DNA of 64,000 nt from Mallotus nudiflorus (Eukaryota > Streptophyta > Magnoliopsida > Malpighiales > Euphorbiaceae). The stretch is from contig CANTUR010000793.1 in assembly GCA_947683625.1 (NCBI GenBank), positions 3,410,001-3,474,000 of the forward strand. Direction: 5' to 3'. Under the pieces are notes generated by a model that saw only the letters and a program-made list of their open reading frames with translations, made no database searches and was not told the DNA's origin. This document shows, one piece after another, positions 12,290-23,230 of the stretch (positions are counted from its first letter, which is position 1; every line of letters begins with the position of its first letter). A program made the position numbers and the translations under genes.

Positions 12290-13640
12290 AATTTAAACCA
12301 CACATTATGCGTATTTTGAAAGATATTACCCCTAAAGAGAAGAGAGAAATTGAAAAAATATTAATATATTATTTAAAAGTATTTGCCTAGACATACAATG
12401 ATATGCTTGGTATTGACAGAGACATTGCACAACACTTCATTCCTACTAAAGATGGGTGCAAATTGGTAAAGTAGAAATTGAGAAGACTTAGACTAAAATG
12501 GGCCTAACTAGTGAAAGAAGACATCAAGAAGCAGATCAAGGAAAAATTCCTAAAGGTAGTAGACTATCTGGAATGGTTAGCAAATATGGTACTAGTACCA
12601 AAGAAAGATGAAAGGGATAGAATCTACGTTGTCTACAGAGATCTGAACAAAGCTTACCTAAAAGATGATTTCCCACTACCTCACATAGATATACTAGTTG
12701 ACAATGCCGCCAAATGTGTAATGTAATCCTTCATGGATGGATTCTCTATGATCCTAATGGTCATTACCGATAAATTAAAAACAGCTTTCATAATGAAATG
12801 TGGTACTTATTGCTATAGAGTAATGGCCTTAGAACTTAAGAATGTGGGAGCGACTTAATAGAGAATGGCAATCGTAATGTTTTATGACATAATACACAAA
12901 GAAGTAGAGGTGTACATTGATGTCATGTTGGTCAAGTAAAAAACTAAGAAAAAACACCCCTTAGGCCTTGAAAAATTCCTCAAAGGAGTCAAAAGTACAG
13001 CCTCATGCTTAATTCGAAGAAATATTGTCACTTTAGGAAAGATGTTAGGGTATGTTGTCAATCAAAATGGGATTGAAATGGATCTAAAGAAAGCAAAAGT
13101 GTTCAGAGGGATACCAGTGCTAAGAATAGAGAAATAAATTAGAGGGTTTCTAGGGAAACTACAATTCATCAACAGATTCATCACCAAGTTGACAACAGTA
13201 TGTGAATTGATCTTCAAGCTATTTAGAAAAGATTGACCAGTTGAATGGAATGAATATTGTCAGCTATTATTCAATAAGATTAGGAACTACCTAGCCAACC
13301 CACAGGTTCTAATACCACCTAAACTAGGGATACCTTTAACCCCATATTTGGTCATCAAAGGAAATGCAATTGGTGCAATGTTAGCCCAAGAGGGAGAAAC
13401 GAAGATACTACCGTATTCGGAGAAGTACACCCAAGTCAAACAAATATCTTGGCAATGGTATGGGCAATGAAGAAACTTAGACATTACTTTCAGTCCTATA
13501 GAATTTAGGCAGTGTCTAAAATGGACCTAATGAAGTACCTATATAAAGCTCCCTTTCTAGTGGAAACTTACCAAGTGGCTTATGCTACTAACAGAATTTG
13601 ATGTGCAGTATCTAACGAAGAATGTAGTAAAAGGAAGAGC
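12290..13640 (+). pseudogene. Ty3/gypsy reverse transcriptase and RNase H, family A
   Basis: RT fingers and palm are readable: FLKVVDYLEWLANMVLVPKK (12550-12610), then VVYRDLNKAYLKDDFPLPHI, then SFMDGFSMILM at about 12728. The catalytic YxDD box at about 12913 reads YIDVMLVK, so the second Asp is lost (YIDD to YIDV). The tether and RNase H follow, with LTPYLVIKGNAIGAMLAQEG at 13336-13395 and ILPYSEKYTQVKQ. Numerous stops; inactive. Confidence 0.85.
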
Positions 13641-13689
13641 AGTGACTAAGTTTCTAGCTCTCAACCCCATTATAGACTTAGCAGAAATC

Positions 13690-14130
13690 TAATTAGACTT
13701 CCTAGACGACCTTAGTTCAGCCATTGAAATCCAAGGATGGCGTATGTACTTTAATGGAGCAGTCAATCAGTTCAGAGTAAGAGTCGATGTCATATTATAA
13801 TCCCTAGAGGGTGAAGTGGTACCAATGGCCAAAAAGCTCAAATTTAGAGTCACAAACAACGAAGTAGAATATGAGGCATGCACATTTGACTTAAAAGCAC
13901 TAATATCCTTGGATGTTATAGAAGTTAAAATCTTAGGAGATTCCATGCTAGTAATCAACCTTACCATGAAAGAGTGGGAATTGAAAGAGCAACACTTAAA
14001 GCCTTACTTGGATCACTTGAGGCTACTTACCATGTCCTTCCAAAAATGTAGATTCATTCATCTCCCTAGGAATCACAATTAGATGGTAGATGCACTTGCT
14101 TCCCTAGTATTAATGTGGGAAGGACCATCC
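13690..14130 (+). pseudogene. Second RNase H domain (Tat-lineage hallmark), family A
   Basis: A second RNase H-like domain lies between RT-RH and integrase: WRMYFNGAVNQ (about 13738), then the open part 13816-14082 with RVTNNEVEYEACTFDLKAL, KILGDSMLVIN and the closing ALASL. Having two RNase H domains in the order RT-RH-RH-INT is the diagnostic layout of the Tat clade (including Ogre) by published descriptions. The catalytic D/E/D positions appear as N in FNG (family FDG), E in VEYEA and D in GDS, so the first carboxylate is lost. Confidence 0.8.
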
Positions 14131-14389
14131 AAAATGCCCATAAAGCCTTTAATCCTACTCATATTGGGAAAACCTTCTCATATGAACTACAGAATAATTA
14201 AGATAAAAATAGTTAAAAAACCCTAGTTCTACAACATCCAGAGATATCTAAAGGAATGAGCCTATCCTGATCAAGAAGATGAAAGAGATAAAGCAGTGAT
14301 TCAACAATTAGTATTAAAATTCACATCGTACTAGGGTGTGCTATACAAAAGAACATCAAATGGTTTACAACTTTAATGTCTAGATGAAA

Positions 14390-15468
14390 CTGAGGCTTTA
14401 AGAGCAATAGAAGAAGTACATGAGGGTGTTTGTAGTTTGCATGTGAATAGAGCAATCTGAGCTAATAAACTAATCAGATAAGGTTTCTTTTAGATAATGA
14501 TGTTGGAAGAATGTATCAAATTTGTAAAGAAATGCCACAAGTGTCAGATCCACAAGAATGTCGACCACCTTCCCCAAACGAGATTGCACTACATCTCCTC
14601 TCCTTAGCCCTTCTTAGCATAGGGACTAGACATAATTAGGAAAATCCACCCAACAACCTTGAATAGACATAAGTTCATCTTAGTGGCAGTGGATTACTTT
14701 ATAAAGTGGATCGAAGTAGAATCATTTGCAAGGATAGGAGCCAAGCAAGTGGCCAAATTCATTAAAAGAAATATATTCTATTGATATGGGATCCCCCATC
14801 ACATCATCTCTGACAATGGTGTTTAATTCCAAAGGGAAGTTAGAGAGTTGCTAAAGAGTTATAAGGTAGAACATCATAAATCTTCTCCTTACTAACCATA
14901 AGCAAATGGGGCAGTTGAAGCTACAAATAAGAACATCAAGAAGATTTTGTCAAAAATGACTCAAAATTATTAAGATTGGGTAGATAGATTGCCATATACC
15001 TTGTAGGGGTATTGAACAACAGTCAGGACTTCAATTAGAGCAACTCCTTTTTTACTAGTATACAGATTAGAAGCAGTGCTTCTGATTGAAATAGAAATCA
15101 AGTCTCTTCAGGTAGTGATTGAATATGAACTGCTAAAAGTAAAATGGGCTCAATAAAGGCATGAAAATCTTACCCTTTTAGAAAGTTGAAGGCTTAAGGC
15201 TCTGTACCACACATAGTTGTATCAGGCTTAGTTAGCCAAAACCTTTAACAAGAAAGTGAAACATAATAGTGTGAAAGCAGGAGACTGGATGCTAAAGCAA
15301 ATAAGGTATAATGTTCTAAACCTGAGAGGGAAATTTAGACCAAATTGGGAAGACCTATACTTAGTCAAACATGTCTTATCGAAAGGAGCAGTTAAGCTAA
15401 TAGATTATGAAGGTTATGAATTCTTTAAACTTATCAATATAGACCACTTGAAAAAGTATTATGTCTAA
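14390..15468 (+). pseudogene. Ty3/gypsy integrase, family A
   Basis: Integrase with HHCC zinc domain (VHEGVCSLHVN, then KKCHKCQIH at about 14527), catalytic core (LDIIRKIHPT, ILVAVDYFIKWIE at 14676, IISDNGV at about 14808, then NGAVEATNKNIKKIL), and a C-terminal chromo-like end (LRGKFRPNWEDLYLVKHVL, closing KKYYV at 15465). All three catalytic carboxylates can be traced (D of LD, D of SDN, E of VEA). Stops at 14491 (TAG), 14824 (TAA), 15004 (TAG) and 15013 (TGA) sit where relatives have W, Q, W and R. Confidence 0.85.
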
Positions 15469-16064
15469 GGCACAAAAAAAATCTCGTTGAGTTGAAGACC
15501 TAAAAATGGCCTCTCAGGAAAAAGTTAGGGATTTCATACTAGGTTGAAAACCCTGTATAGGCAACCTAGGCAAAAGTTAAGGAAATAGAGAAAATACTTA
15601 ACTAGAAAACCTGAGAAGGCTAGTTAAGGATAGGGGTAACCTTAAGTTCGAAATTTGTATGAATGCACATGTGCTTTTCTTAAATGACTTAAACAAAATA
15701 AGAATGATTACTGATTTATGCAAAATGTCTTTGAGAAATGCAACACATTTTATCATCACAAATTGCATCAAGCATGCTTTTCATTTTCTTTGATTACATG
15801 ACCATAGTTCTTAACTCTCTTCGAGATCATCCATTATCGTTAAAGCCTTAGAAAAAAAAGCCCAGCTAGGTGTGAAGAGCTCTGAGAGGAGACACTCTAG
15901 GCAAAAAAGGGAAGAAAATGAAAACCTAGCTAAGTGCGAAAAGTCAAAAAAGGGACACCTTAAGCAAAAAAGGGAAAAATAAAAGAGGCAGGTAAGAGCA
16001 ATGGCAAACATCATCAATGAGACACAACAAGAAGCATATATAGTTATAGTCATATAAGTATCAT
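15469..16064 (+). other. 3' untranslated region of family A, antisense ORF deleted
   Basis: Contains tandem units of about 55-60 bp built on 'gagttgaaaacctaaaaatgg...aaaagttagg' (15485-15630) and the motif AGGAGACACTCTAGGC. The same stretch occurs after the integrase tail at 21189-21785, where it leads into the antisense ORF region. Here it stops at about 16055 and goes straight into the LTR, so the antisense ORF region of this copy was deleted. Confidence 0.65.
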
Positions 16065-16774
16065 TGTCATACCTCAAATTTGACTATCCCTAAAAAGGAC
16101 CAATGATGAAATGAATCCCCAAGATGACTAGAGTTTGCTCGTTCATAACACCTCTGAAGTGTACAACCTTGAAAAAACCTAACTGACCCCACTAGTGTGA
16201 AAAATTGATCATTGAGCCATTAATTTATGCTTTGACCTTGAAAAATATGAATTATCAGAAGAATGAGAGGTTTATTTTGAGAAAACTCCTCTTAGAATAC
16301 TGAGCTTATTAGGCTAGTGTGAATTTTATTAGACTGGGACCTAGTTTCATGAAAAAATAAAAATTGATTTTGACAAAATGGACTTCAAAAACACATTTGA
16401 AAGGCTCCAAAACCTCTAAAAGTGATCTCAAAATGGTCCAACACAACTTGAGGATCAGTGCATAATGCTTAGAAGTGCACGTAAATGCCCCTAGGCTAAA
16501 ATCAAGGCCAAATTTGGCAAAACGGACTTCGAAAACACATCCAAAGGGCCTAAAAACCTTAGGAAACAACCTTAGAACAACATGCATAAACCCGAGAAGC
16601 ATGCATGAAGTGTCGAAGTGCGCGTGGAGCATATGCTTATACACTGGCCACACACCAGGTGCGTGACCATGTGCACACTGTGAGTGACCACACGCACTTG
16701 GTGTGGCTACGTGTAAAATTCTAAATAAGCATGTACAACCATACCCCCACCACCCTATTCTACCTAATTATCCT

Positions 16775-16784
16775 TATAAATAGA
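16775..16784 (+). promoter_or_regulatory. TATA box of the family A LTR
   Basis: TATAAATAGA, preserved at 34352-34360 in the other LTR copy with the same surroundings (CACCCTATTCTAC upstream). It is the likely U3/R promoter of the element. Confidence 0.6.
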
Positions 16785-16854
16785 CCCCTTCACACCCTAT
16801 TTTGAAGGGGGGAGCAAGTGGAAACACACACACTAAAAAATCGATCCAAACGAA

Positions 16855-17650
16855 GGCGTTGGAAACCCCTTTCTAAATAGTTTTTCCTCTCCCATAACCT
16901 TTTACTTAGGTTATTATATCCCTTTTCCACCAAACTAAGCCTCATCTTTGTCGAAGCACACTTCAAAAGTGTATAATCTAGCATCATTTTATTGTCATTT
17001 TGAACCTCTTGATGAGGAAAGCTTGATAATCTCTCAAATCTAAAGCTTTAAAACCTACACAAGCTTAGTTGAGTCTAAGAACCACACAATTATTTTAGCA
17101 CATTTATTTTATCTTATTGCATTTTATTTTACTATCGCCAGCATTTGGGAATATTATTGTGCTTGTGTAATGAGACTGGCAATATGGCATGCTATGTGAA
17201 TAATATATGCTTTATTATACTGTTTCATATCATTATTCTGCATCCTCTATTTCCAAAATCATTAAATCACATTATAAATCCAATAATGTGAAAAGTTCAT
17301 ATCCTGGAATAGAGTCATCATACTCTCGGTCTAATGATGACCTCATGCTTCCTTTATATTATTATCATACATCACCATAACATAAATAATCACTACTAGC
17401 ATGCATGATCATCCTATTATTCATGAAATTGAGCAAGTTGCGTGAATGGTCATGTTAATCTTGCAGATCAATCATATCTAAATTAGATTTTCTTTTCCGT
17501 AATTTTTTCCTTGTCATATGTATTTTATCAGGAAAGCAATATAATAATTAAATTTTCAGCTTTATCATCTTCCACTATCTGGTGTGTTGTGTGAATGCTA
17601 TACAAACTATCATTACTGAAACTAGGGTGTTGTGGTAATTATACATTAAA
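16855..17650 (+). repeat. Tandem duplication inside the LTR, unit 1
   Basis: 796-bp unit beginning GGCGTTGGAAACCCC and ending TACATTAAA. Its second copy starts at 17651 and ends at about 20003 once the 1555-bp solo-LTR insertion is removed. The LTR at 33723-35505 has a single copy, so this is a duplication private to this LTR. Unit 1 keeps the uninterrupted insertion site AAAAGTTCAT at 17291. Confidence 0.85.
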
Positions 17651-20003
17651 GGCAATGGAAACCCCTTTCCAAATAGTTTTTGCTCTCCCACAGCCTTTCT
17701 TTTAAGTTGTTAGATCCTTTTGCCACCAAACCAAGCCTCATTTTTGTTAAAGCACACTTCAATGGTATATAATCTAGCATCATTCTATTGTCATTTTGAA
17801 CCTCTCAATGAGGAAAGCTTGATAATCTCTCAAAGTTAAAGCTTTAAAACCCACACAAGCTCAATTGAGTTTAAGGACCACACAATTATTTTAGCATGTT
17901 TATTTTATCGCACTGCATTTTATTTTATTGTCACCAGCATTTGGGAATATTGTTGTGCTTGTGTTATGAGATTGGCAATCGTGTATGCTATGTGAATATT
18001 ATATGCTTTATTATGCTCGTTTCATATCATTATTCTGCATCCTATATGTCCAAAATCATGAAATCACATTGTAAATTCCAATAATATGAAAAGTGTTAGT
18101 GATATGCACTAGGTCAATCATTTGTGATTATGTATTGACTTTCTTATTTTATTAATAAAGAGGTATTATATTATCATTTGATTTTATGATAATTACATGA
18201 ATGGTTAATTCTTACTAAGGCCATCAACTATGTGACTTGATAGTAAAACCCTTAGATTAAAATAAGAGTTCTATTCTAATTATCCCTAGCCATTTATTCA
18301 TTATATGAATATTAAAGTATTAAGGCTAGTATGATGTTGACTGATGGTTATGTTTTACTAATCATAAATATAAGATATTAAGTCAACTCATAGGTACATG
18401 ATGAGAGATCATGTACTGGATTGACCCACTATGAGAATACTACATAAATTATTGTCATAAGTATTTCTTATCACAGTAATTTTATTTTGATCCTTTGACC
18501 TTGAAATCATCATGGATTTCTACATAGCTATTTTATGTTTTGACACATTCTAACATTGTCTTTAACCGGATGATTAAAAGAATGTTGTTGGATATAAAAT
18601 TAGTTATGTGAGGAATGTGAGTGATTTAGAAGGAATTTATCCCTCATTAATATGAGAAAGATATCTAAAGGCCCCTTGATGAGATAGACTGAATGAAAAT
18701 GCATGGCCATGCTGAAATGAATTGATAAAGAGTTATCATTTTCAGTCTACTTGGAATCAAGTCATAATATTGAACTATATAAGGATGACATTCTATGCCT
18801 TATGTTCAATTAAGATATCATGTGATAAAGGGACAATAAAATTCACTGTAATTAGGTTATGTCGGATTATTGACTTCACATGACTTGGGTAGTCATAATG
18901 TCTTGTTAGAGGCCACTTATGACTTGTAGGCCTAAATAGAGATTTAGGCCCACTGCCAATGTTATGTGAACCTACAGGGTCACACACTTAGAACAAGCCC
19001 AAATGGATATGGGTTTAATAAGCCCAAAAAAAACTCTGTGGAAATAAATAATTAAAGTTATTTATTTATTTATTTATTTGTTTATTTATTTAAGATAAAT
19101 GTTATTTTAAATAAATAAATAAATAAGATATTATTTTTGATTTGTTTTTAAACAAAATCAGAATATAATAAATGGAAAATTACCAAAAGGTTATTAGTAA
19201 GTGAAACCCTAACTTGGAGTCTATAAATATGTTATATTCTCTAGGGTTTCACACACTTGTTTTTTTGCCTCCAAATTCGTTTTCTTTCCTCTTAGAAAAT
19301 AAAGACAGAGTTTTTCCTTTTGTTCTTGATTTGTGAGACAGTTAAGAGGTTGCTAGCACACACACTCAAATTCGTTTTGTGAAGGGCTGTTCGTGTGGAT
19401 ACCTATAGAGGACGCATCCTTTTGGAGACATCTTGATCCGAACAACCAAGCCAAAAAGCTCGAGGTAAGGTGTCACCGGTGTGAACCTCCTCTCATCCTT
19501 CCAGAGAATCTTGCCTCTTCTGCATTTTGGTAAGATTATTAAAAACCCTAGATTTAATCAATTAGTCGAATTACATGGATCCAGGCTTGGGAACGTGACA
19601 AAATTTTAATTTTTCCGCTGCTTTTGCATCACGGTACCCAACAAAAAGTTCATATCCAAGAATAAAGTCATCATGCCCTCGGTCTAGTGATGACCTCATG
19701 CATCCTTTATATTATTGTCATACATTAGCATAGCATAAATAATCACTGCAAGCATGCATGAGCATCCTATTATTTATGAAATTGAGCAAGTTGTGTGAAT
19801 GGTCATATTCATCTTACAGATCAATCATATCCAAATTAGATGTACTTTTCCATAATTTTTCCCTTTTCATATGTATTTTATCAGGAAAGCAATGTAATAA
19901 TTAAATTTTTAGCTTTATTATCTTCCATTGTCTGATGTACTCTGTGAATGCTATACAAACTATCATTAACGAAACTAGGGTGTTATGGTAGCTATACATT
20001 AAA
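17651..20003 (+). repeat. Tandem duplication inside the LTR, unit 2 (interrupted)
   Basis: Second copy of the 796-bp unit, split at 18093/19649 by the solo LTR. Its two parts match unit 1 in order, from GGCAATGGAAACCCC to TACATTAAA. Confidence 0.85.
18094..19643 (+). mobile_element. Solo LTR (probable copia) with 5-bp target duplication
   Basis: 1550 bp, starting TGTTAGTGATATGC and ending GGTACCCAACA, flanked by AAAAG at 18089-18093 and 19644-19648. The empty site is present in the paralogous unit (17291) and in the LTR at about 34861, so the boundaries are certain. Inside are a TATA box (TATAAATAT at 19222), a CTAGGGTTTCACAC stretch after it and an (ATTT)n tract at 19058-19125. The TGTTAG start is common in plant copia LTRs. 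No internal region remains, which is expected after LTR-LTR recombination. Confidence 0.9.
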
Positions 20004-20288
20004 TATCGTATAATGAAAAATAGTTAAAAAGTAACATGATCCCCCGAACCTAAAAATCTCTACTAAGGACAATACTCATTAAGTGACTCAATGTTGTCTC
20101 TTTCTTTTCTTGATTTTCTAAAAATCAGGTGGTGACTCATAAAATCAAAAGCTTTTTGTCCCCTCGAGACCAATCATTTATCCTTATTCGGTAAAGTTTC
20201 CATGTGCCTTGAAAATGAAAAGACTCGCACAATGTCCCATGAAAACATATTGCTATTTAAAAATGAGAAGAAGAGAGGTTGCTCACAG

Positions 20289-20307
20289 TGGCGACTCTAC
20301 TAGGGAC
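20289..20307 (+). other. Primer-binding site of the second family A copy
   Basis: TGGCGACTCTACTAGGGAC directly follows the LTR end CTCACA with a one-base spacer. The TGGCGACTC start is shared with the site after the family B LTR (45928). Published Ogre/Tat elements use a tRNA-Arg primer with a site of this kind; I did not check it against tRNA sequences. Confidence 0.6.
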
Positions 20308-20562
20308 TTCTAAGTAAGAGGGATCAACTCGAAAATGACTATTTCTCATTATACAATAATCAATTGTATAGAGCCCCTCGCCATTGCATTTGCACTACAC
20401 ATCACACATGCACCACTTGTCCCTAAAAGCCTCGATAATATTAAAGGACATTGCTACCATAATTCCACTCGAGTCATGAGGTGACGAAGATACAGTATTA
20501 TTGCCTTTAGTCTTTATTCATGCATTCGTCAGACTCATATGTCATTCTGGGACCCTTAAGAG

Positions 20563-21015
20563 CACATGTTTCGATTCAACACCATAGAACTATACCCATT
20601 GTATGAAAAATTCGGTGCCATAGTAGGACAAATCCCCACCATGATTGAAGAAGTAGTCTTCACTAACCAAAACATTAAATACCCAGGACTTAGGGTCGCT
20701 TTCTTTGACCTAAGCTCATAAAAGCTTGATGAACTAGTCACCGAGCACAAATGACTAATTCCTATGCCAACTACATGTACTACCAAAAAGACTAGTACTT
20801 TGAGTTGGGCATGTCTTCTTGCATATTACCTCTTTATGTTATACTTCATTATCTCGAACAATGGGCTAAGAGATTACAGGATACTCCAGGTCATTGAAGG
20901 AATAGAATGCATAATGACTCCCTTCCCACTATTTCTAGCAGAAACCATTCAAGGTTTGGATGACCTCAAAAATGGAAAAAGTCCAAACTTCATTGAGAGC
21001 CCTCTATTGCTTTAA
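20563..21015 (+). pseudogene. Sense accessory ORF1 of the family A element (DUF7745-like)
   Basis: Lies between primer site and the expected gag, on the element's sense strand, as ORF1 does in Ogre elements. One frame reads FNTIELYPLYEKFGAIVGQI at the start, a TAA at about 20718 (after FFDLSS), then an open part with YRILQVIEGIE, TPFPLFLAETIQGLDDL. The FNTxELxPxxEEFxAIxG signature matches, from memory, the plant domain often called DUF7745. The same protein occurs on the opposite strand in family B (41130-40580). Function unknown. Two stops; broken. Confidence 0.65.
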
Positions 21016-21057
21016 ATATGGCTATAAGAAAAGCTGAGTCTACTTAATAAACCTATA

Positions 21058-21188
21058 AGGAATTGGATAAGATATCATACCTAGTCAAACAAGTCCTATC
21101 AAAAAGAGCAATCAAGCTGTTGGATTCTGAAGGTAATGAATTCTCTAAACCTATCAATACAGACCGCCTGAAGAAGTACTATGATTAA
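21058..21188 (+). pseudogene. Integrase C-terminal tail after a large internal deletion
   Basis: Reads YLVKQVLSKRAIKLL and ends KKYYD, matching the last 40 residues of the integrase at 15340-15468. It follows ORF1 by only about 40 bp, so gag, protease, RT, both RNase H domains and most of integrase (over 5 kb in the other copy) have been deleted between about 21016 and 21058. Confidence 0.8.
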
Positions 21189-21785
21189 GGCATAAAAAAA
21201 TCATCCTGCTGAGTTAAAAACCTAAAAATGGCAGCTCAAGCAAAAGTTAGGGACTTCCCACTGAGTTGAAAACCTAAAAACAATAGCTCAGGTAAAAATT
21301 AGGGAAAGAGAGAGAATACTTAACTAGAAAACCTAAGAAGGCTAGTTAAGGACAGGTGTAACCTCAAGTTTGAAATTTATACGAATGCAACTGTGCTTTT
21401 CTTAAATGATTACAATGAAATGAGAATGGTTGACAATTTATGCAAAATGTCTTTGAAAAGTGCAACACATTTTATCATCATGAATTGCATCAAGCATGCT
21501 TTGCATTATCTTTCATTACAAGACCATGGTTCTTACCATCTTCTCTAAGCTCTCTCTTTGAGATCAGTTACTATCATTGAAGCCGCAAAAAAAAAGCCTA
21601 GATAGGTGTTAAAAGCTCCGAAAGGAGACACCCTAGGCAAAAAAGGGAAGGAAAAGGAAATCTAGCTAAATGTGAAAAGCTCCAAAAGGAGACACCTTAG
21701 GCAAAAAAAGGAAAAGAGGCAGACAATAGCAATGGCAAACATCGTCATCAATGATACATTGCAAAAAGTATATACAGTCATCATC
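21189..21785 (+). other. Post-integrase region of the second family A copy
   Basis: Parallel to 15469-16055: tandem units around 'gagttgaaaacctaaaaa' at 21215-21330, then two copies of an AAAGGAGACACC-type motif at 21615-21700. No gene. It leads into the antisense ORF region. Confidence 0.6.
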
Positions 21786-23230
21786 GTACAAGCAACATAC
21801 AACATACAGGATGAATGCCCAGATACAACACCTAGAGTCCATAACCTCGGGAAAATGATACAATAAAGTGAACCACAGGCCAAAAGTCCTACACCTAGCT
21901 CCTAAAATAACTACATCGATCATGGCTGCCATCAGAAGCAAGCACTAATCCCACTCAAGCATTTCCCTCATCTAATCCTGACTCATTATTGTACATTCCA
22001 AAGGATGCTAGCCGTGACTCTAGCTTCCTAATACAGTCACGATAAGTTGCACGCTCCCACTCCCATTCAAGACTAGCGAGACGATGCTCAACTTGCATTA
22101 CATATTGCATATCATACACTCATACATAAAACATGTGTATAAAATAAGCATGTATGATAAAGAAGGCATACCCTTTGAGTGGTAACAAACTCCAAAAAGC
22201 ACTACTGCACACTTCGAGCAACAATATACCAATACTGACTAGAGGAGACAAGAATCTATAAAAGCAAGCAAATAAGTCAATCACCACTCATTAAATAAAT
22301 GAAACACAGGCAAGAATAAGTGGAGAACACAAACATGGGTAGCATTTGCAGGAGCAACACCCAACTAAGGAAAGCCAGGTCTAGGCAAATTGAAACTCAC
22401 TACTCTACCAAGGATATCCATCCTAAGTAAAGACAAAGATGGTTGAACCATTAAGTCCCCAAGAGTAGTACTACCAGAAGCCACACCACTGGCATGGGCA
22501 GTTGCCTCAGTATGGAATGTGCCCTCATCCTCCTTAAAACAAAATCCAAATATTCTCTGACGTCCCTATAAATACGTTCTAATAACTCAAGTCAATTACA
22601 GTTTATTACTAATAAAGTTTGCTATATGCTTGCACTAAAACAAGAATAAAGGCTTATTATATTAAAAGAAGTGACTTTTAATTACCTGTGTGATGGCCTA
22701 ATCCTTGAACCCGAAGGACAAGATGCATTTACCTAAAAAGGTGGAGGTGGAGGAAAGGTCCCACTAGCTATAACATTAATCAGCTGAGGGATCAATACAT
22801 CAGCATTAGGCAAGCCCACACTCTCTAAGAGGCTCTCAGAGGGGAATCCCATCATAATAGTAGCAAAATCATCACCATAAAGCTTATGGCCCTAGAATAT
22901 GTCATTGAGAGGAGGGACAAGAACTCTCCTCATACATGGGCCATCCCATTAATGATGGACTCACTCACCCAAATACCACACTCTACCGATGACGCTAGAG
23001 AGCAACACTAGTCTCTCCGTTAGCTGCCATGCAGTTCTTAATTAAATCAGTAGTCTTCCTGATCTAGTGAGAATATTGAAGGAAGCCATCCTCCAGAAAA
23101 TGCTCGATAGACTGATGAGGGAGAATCCCAAACTCATATGCATAGATCTGTCAAAATTAAAGGGTCAGAAATAATAAACTAAAAGCAAAAGAATAGACAA
23201 TAGAACTCCTATTCACGTCCATCGCGAACA
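21786..23230 (-). pseudogene. Antisense ORF region of family A, 3' exons, left of the copia insertion
   Basis: Minus-strand coding remnants between integrase and 3' LTR. The best part (about 22990-22730) reads LVPPLNDIF, then DDFATIMMGFPSESLLESVG and NADVLIPQLINVIASGTFPP, homologous to 36700-36420 in the next copy. Stops and probable introns interrupt it. It is the C-terminal half of the plant-mobile-domain-like protein whose N-terminal half lies at 31595-31182, beyond the copia element. Retrotransposon-borne accessory gene of unknown function. Confidence 0.6.

Larger units (their letters stand above)
16065..20287 (+). mobile_element. Family A LTR, expanded by a 796-bp tandem duplication and a nested solo LTR
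   Basis: Starts TGTCATACC and ends GCTCACA, immediately before a primer site. Aligned by eye with the second copy at 33723-35505 (1783 bp), it holds the same landmarks: AAATTTGACTATCCC near the start, the TATA box, CTAGGGTGTTG, and a CTCGATTTTCTAAAAAT-type end. It is longer because a 796-bp unit is present twice and a 1550-bp foreign solo LTR sits in the second unit. A gag-pol copy lies upstream and a deleted copy downstream, so it served as both 3' and 5' LTR. Confidence 0.85.

Noticed and set aside
16475..16666. Overlapping open frames on both strands in the family A LTR
   Set aside because: They overlap each other in a non-coding LTR and are not preserved in the LTR at 33723-35505.
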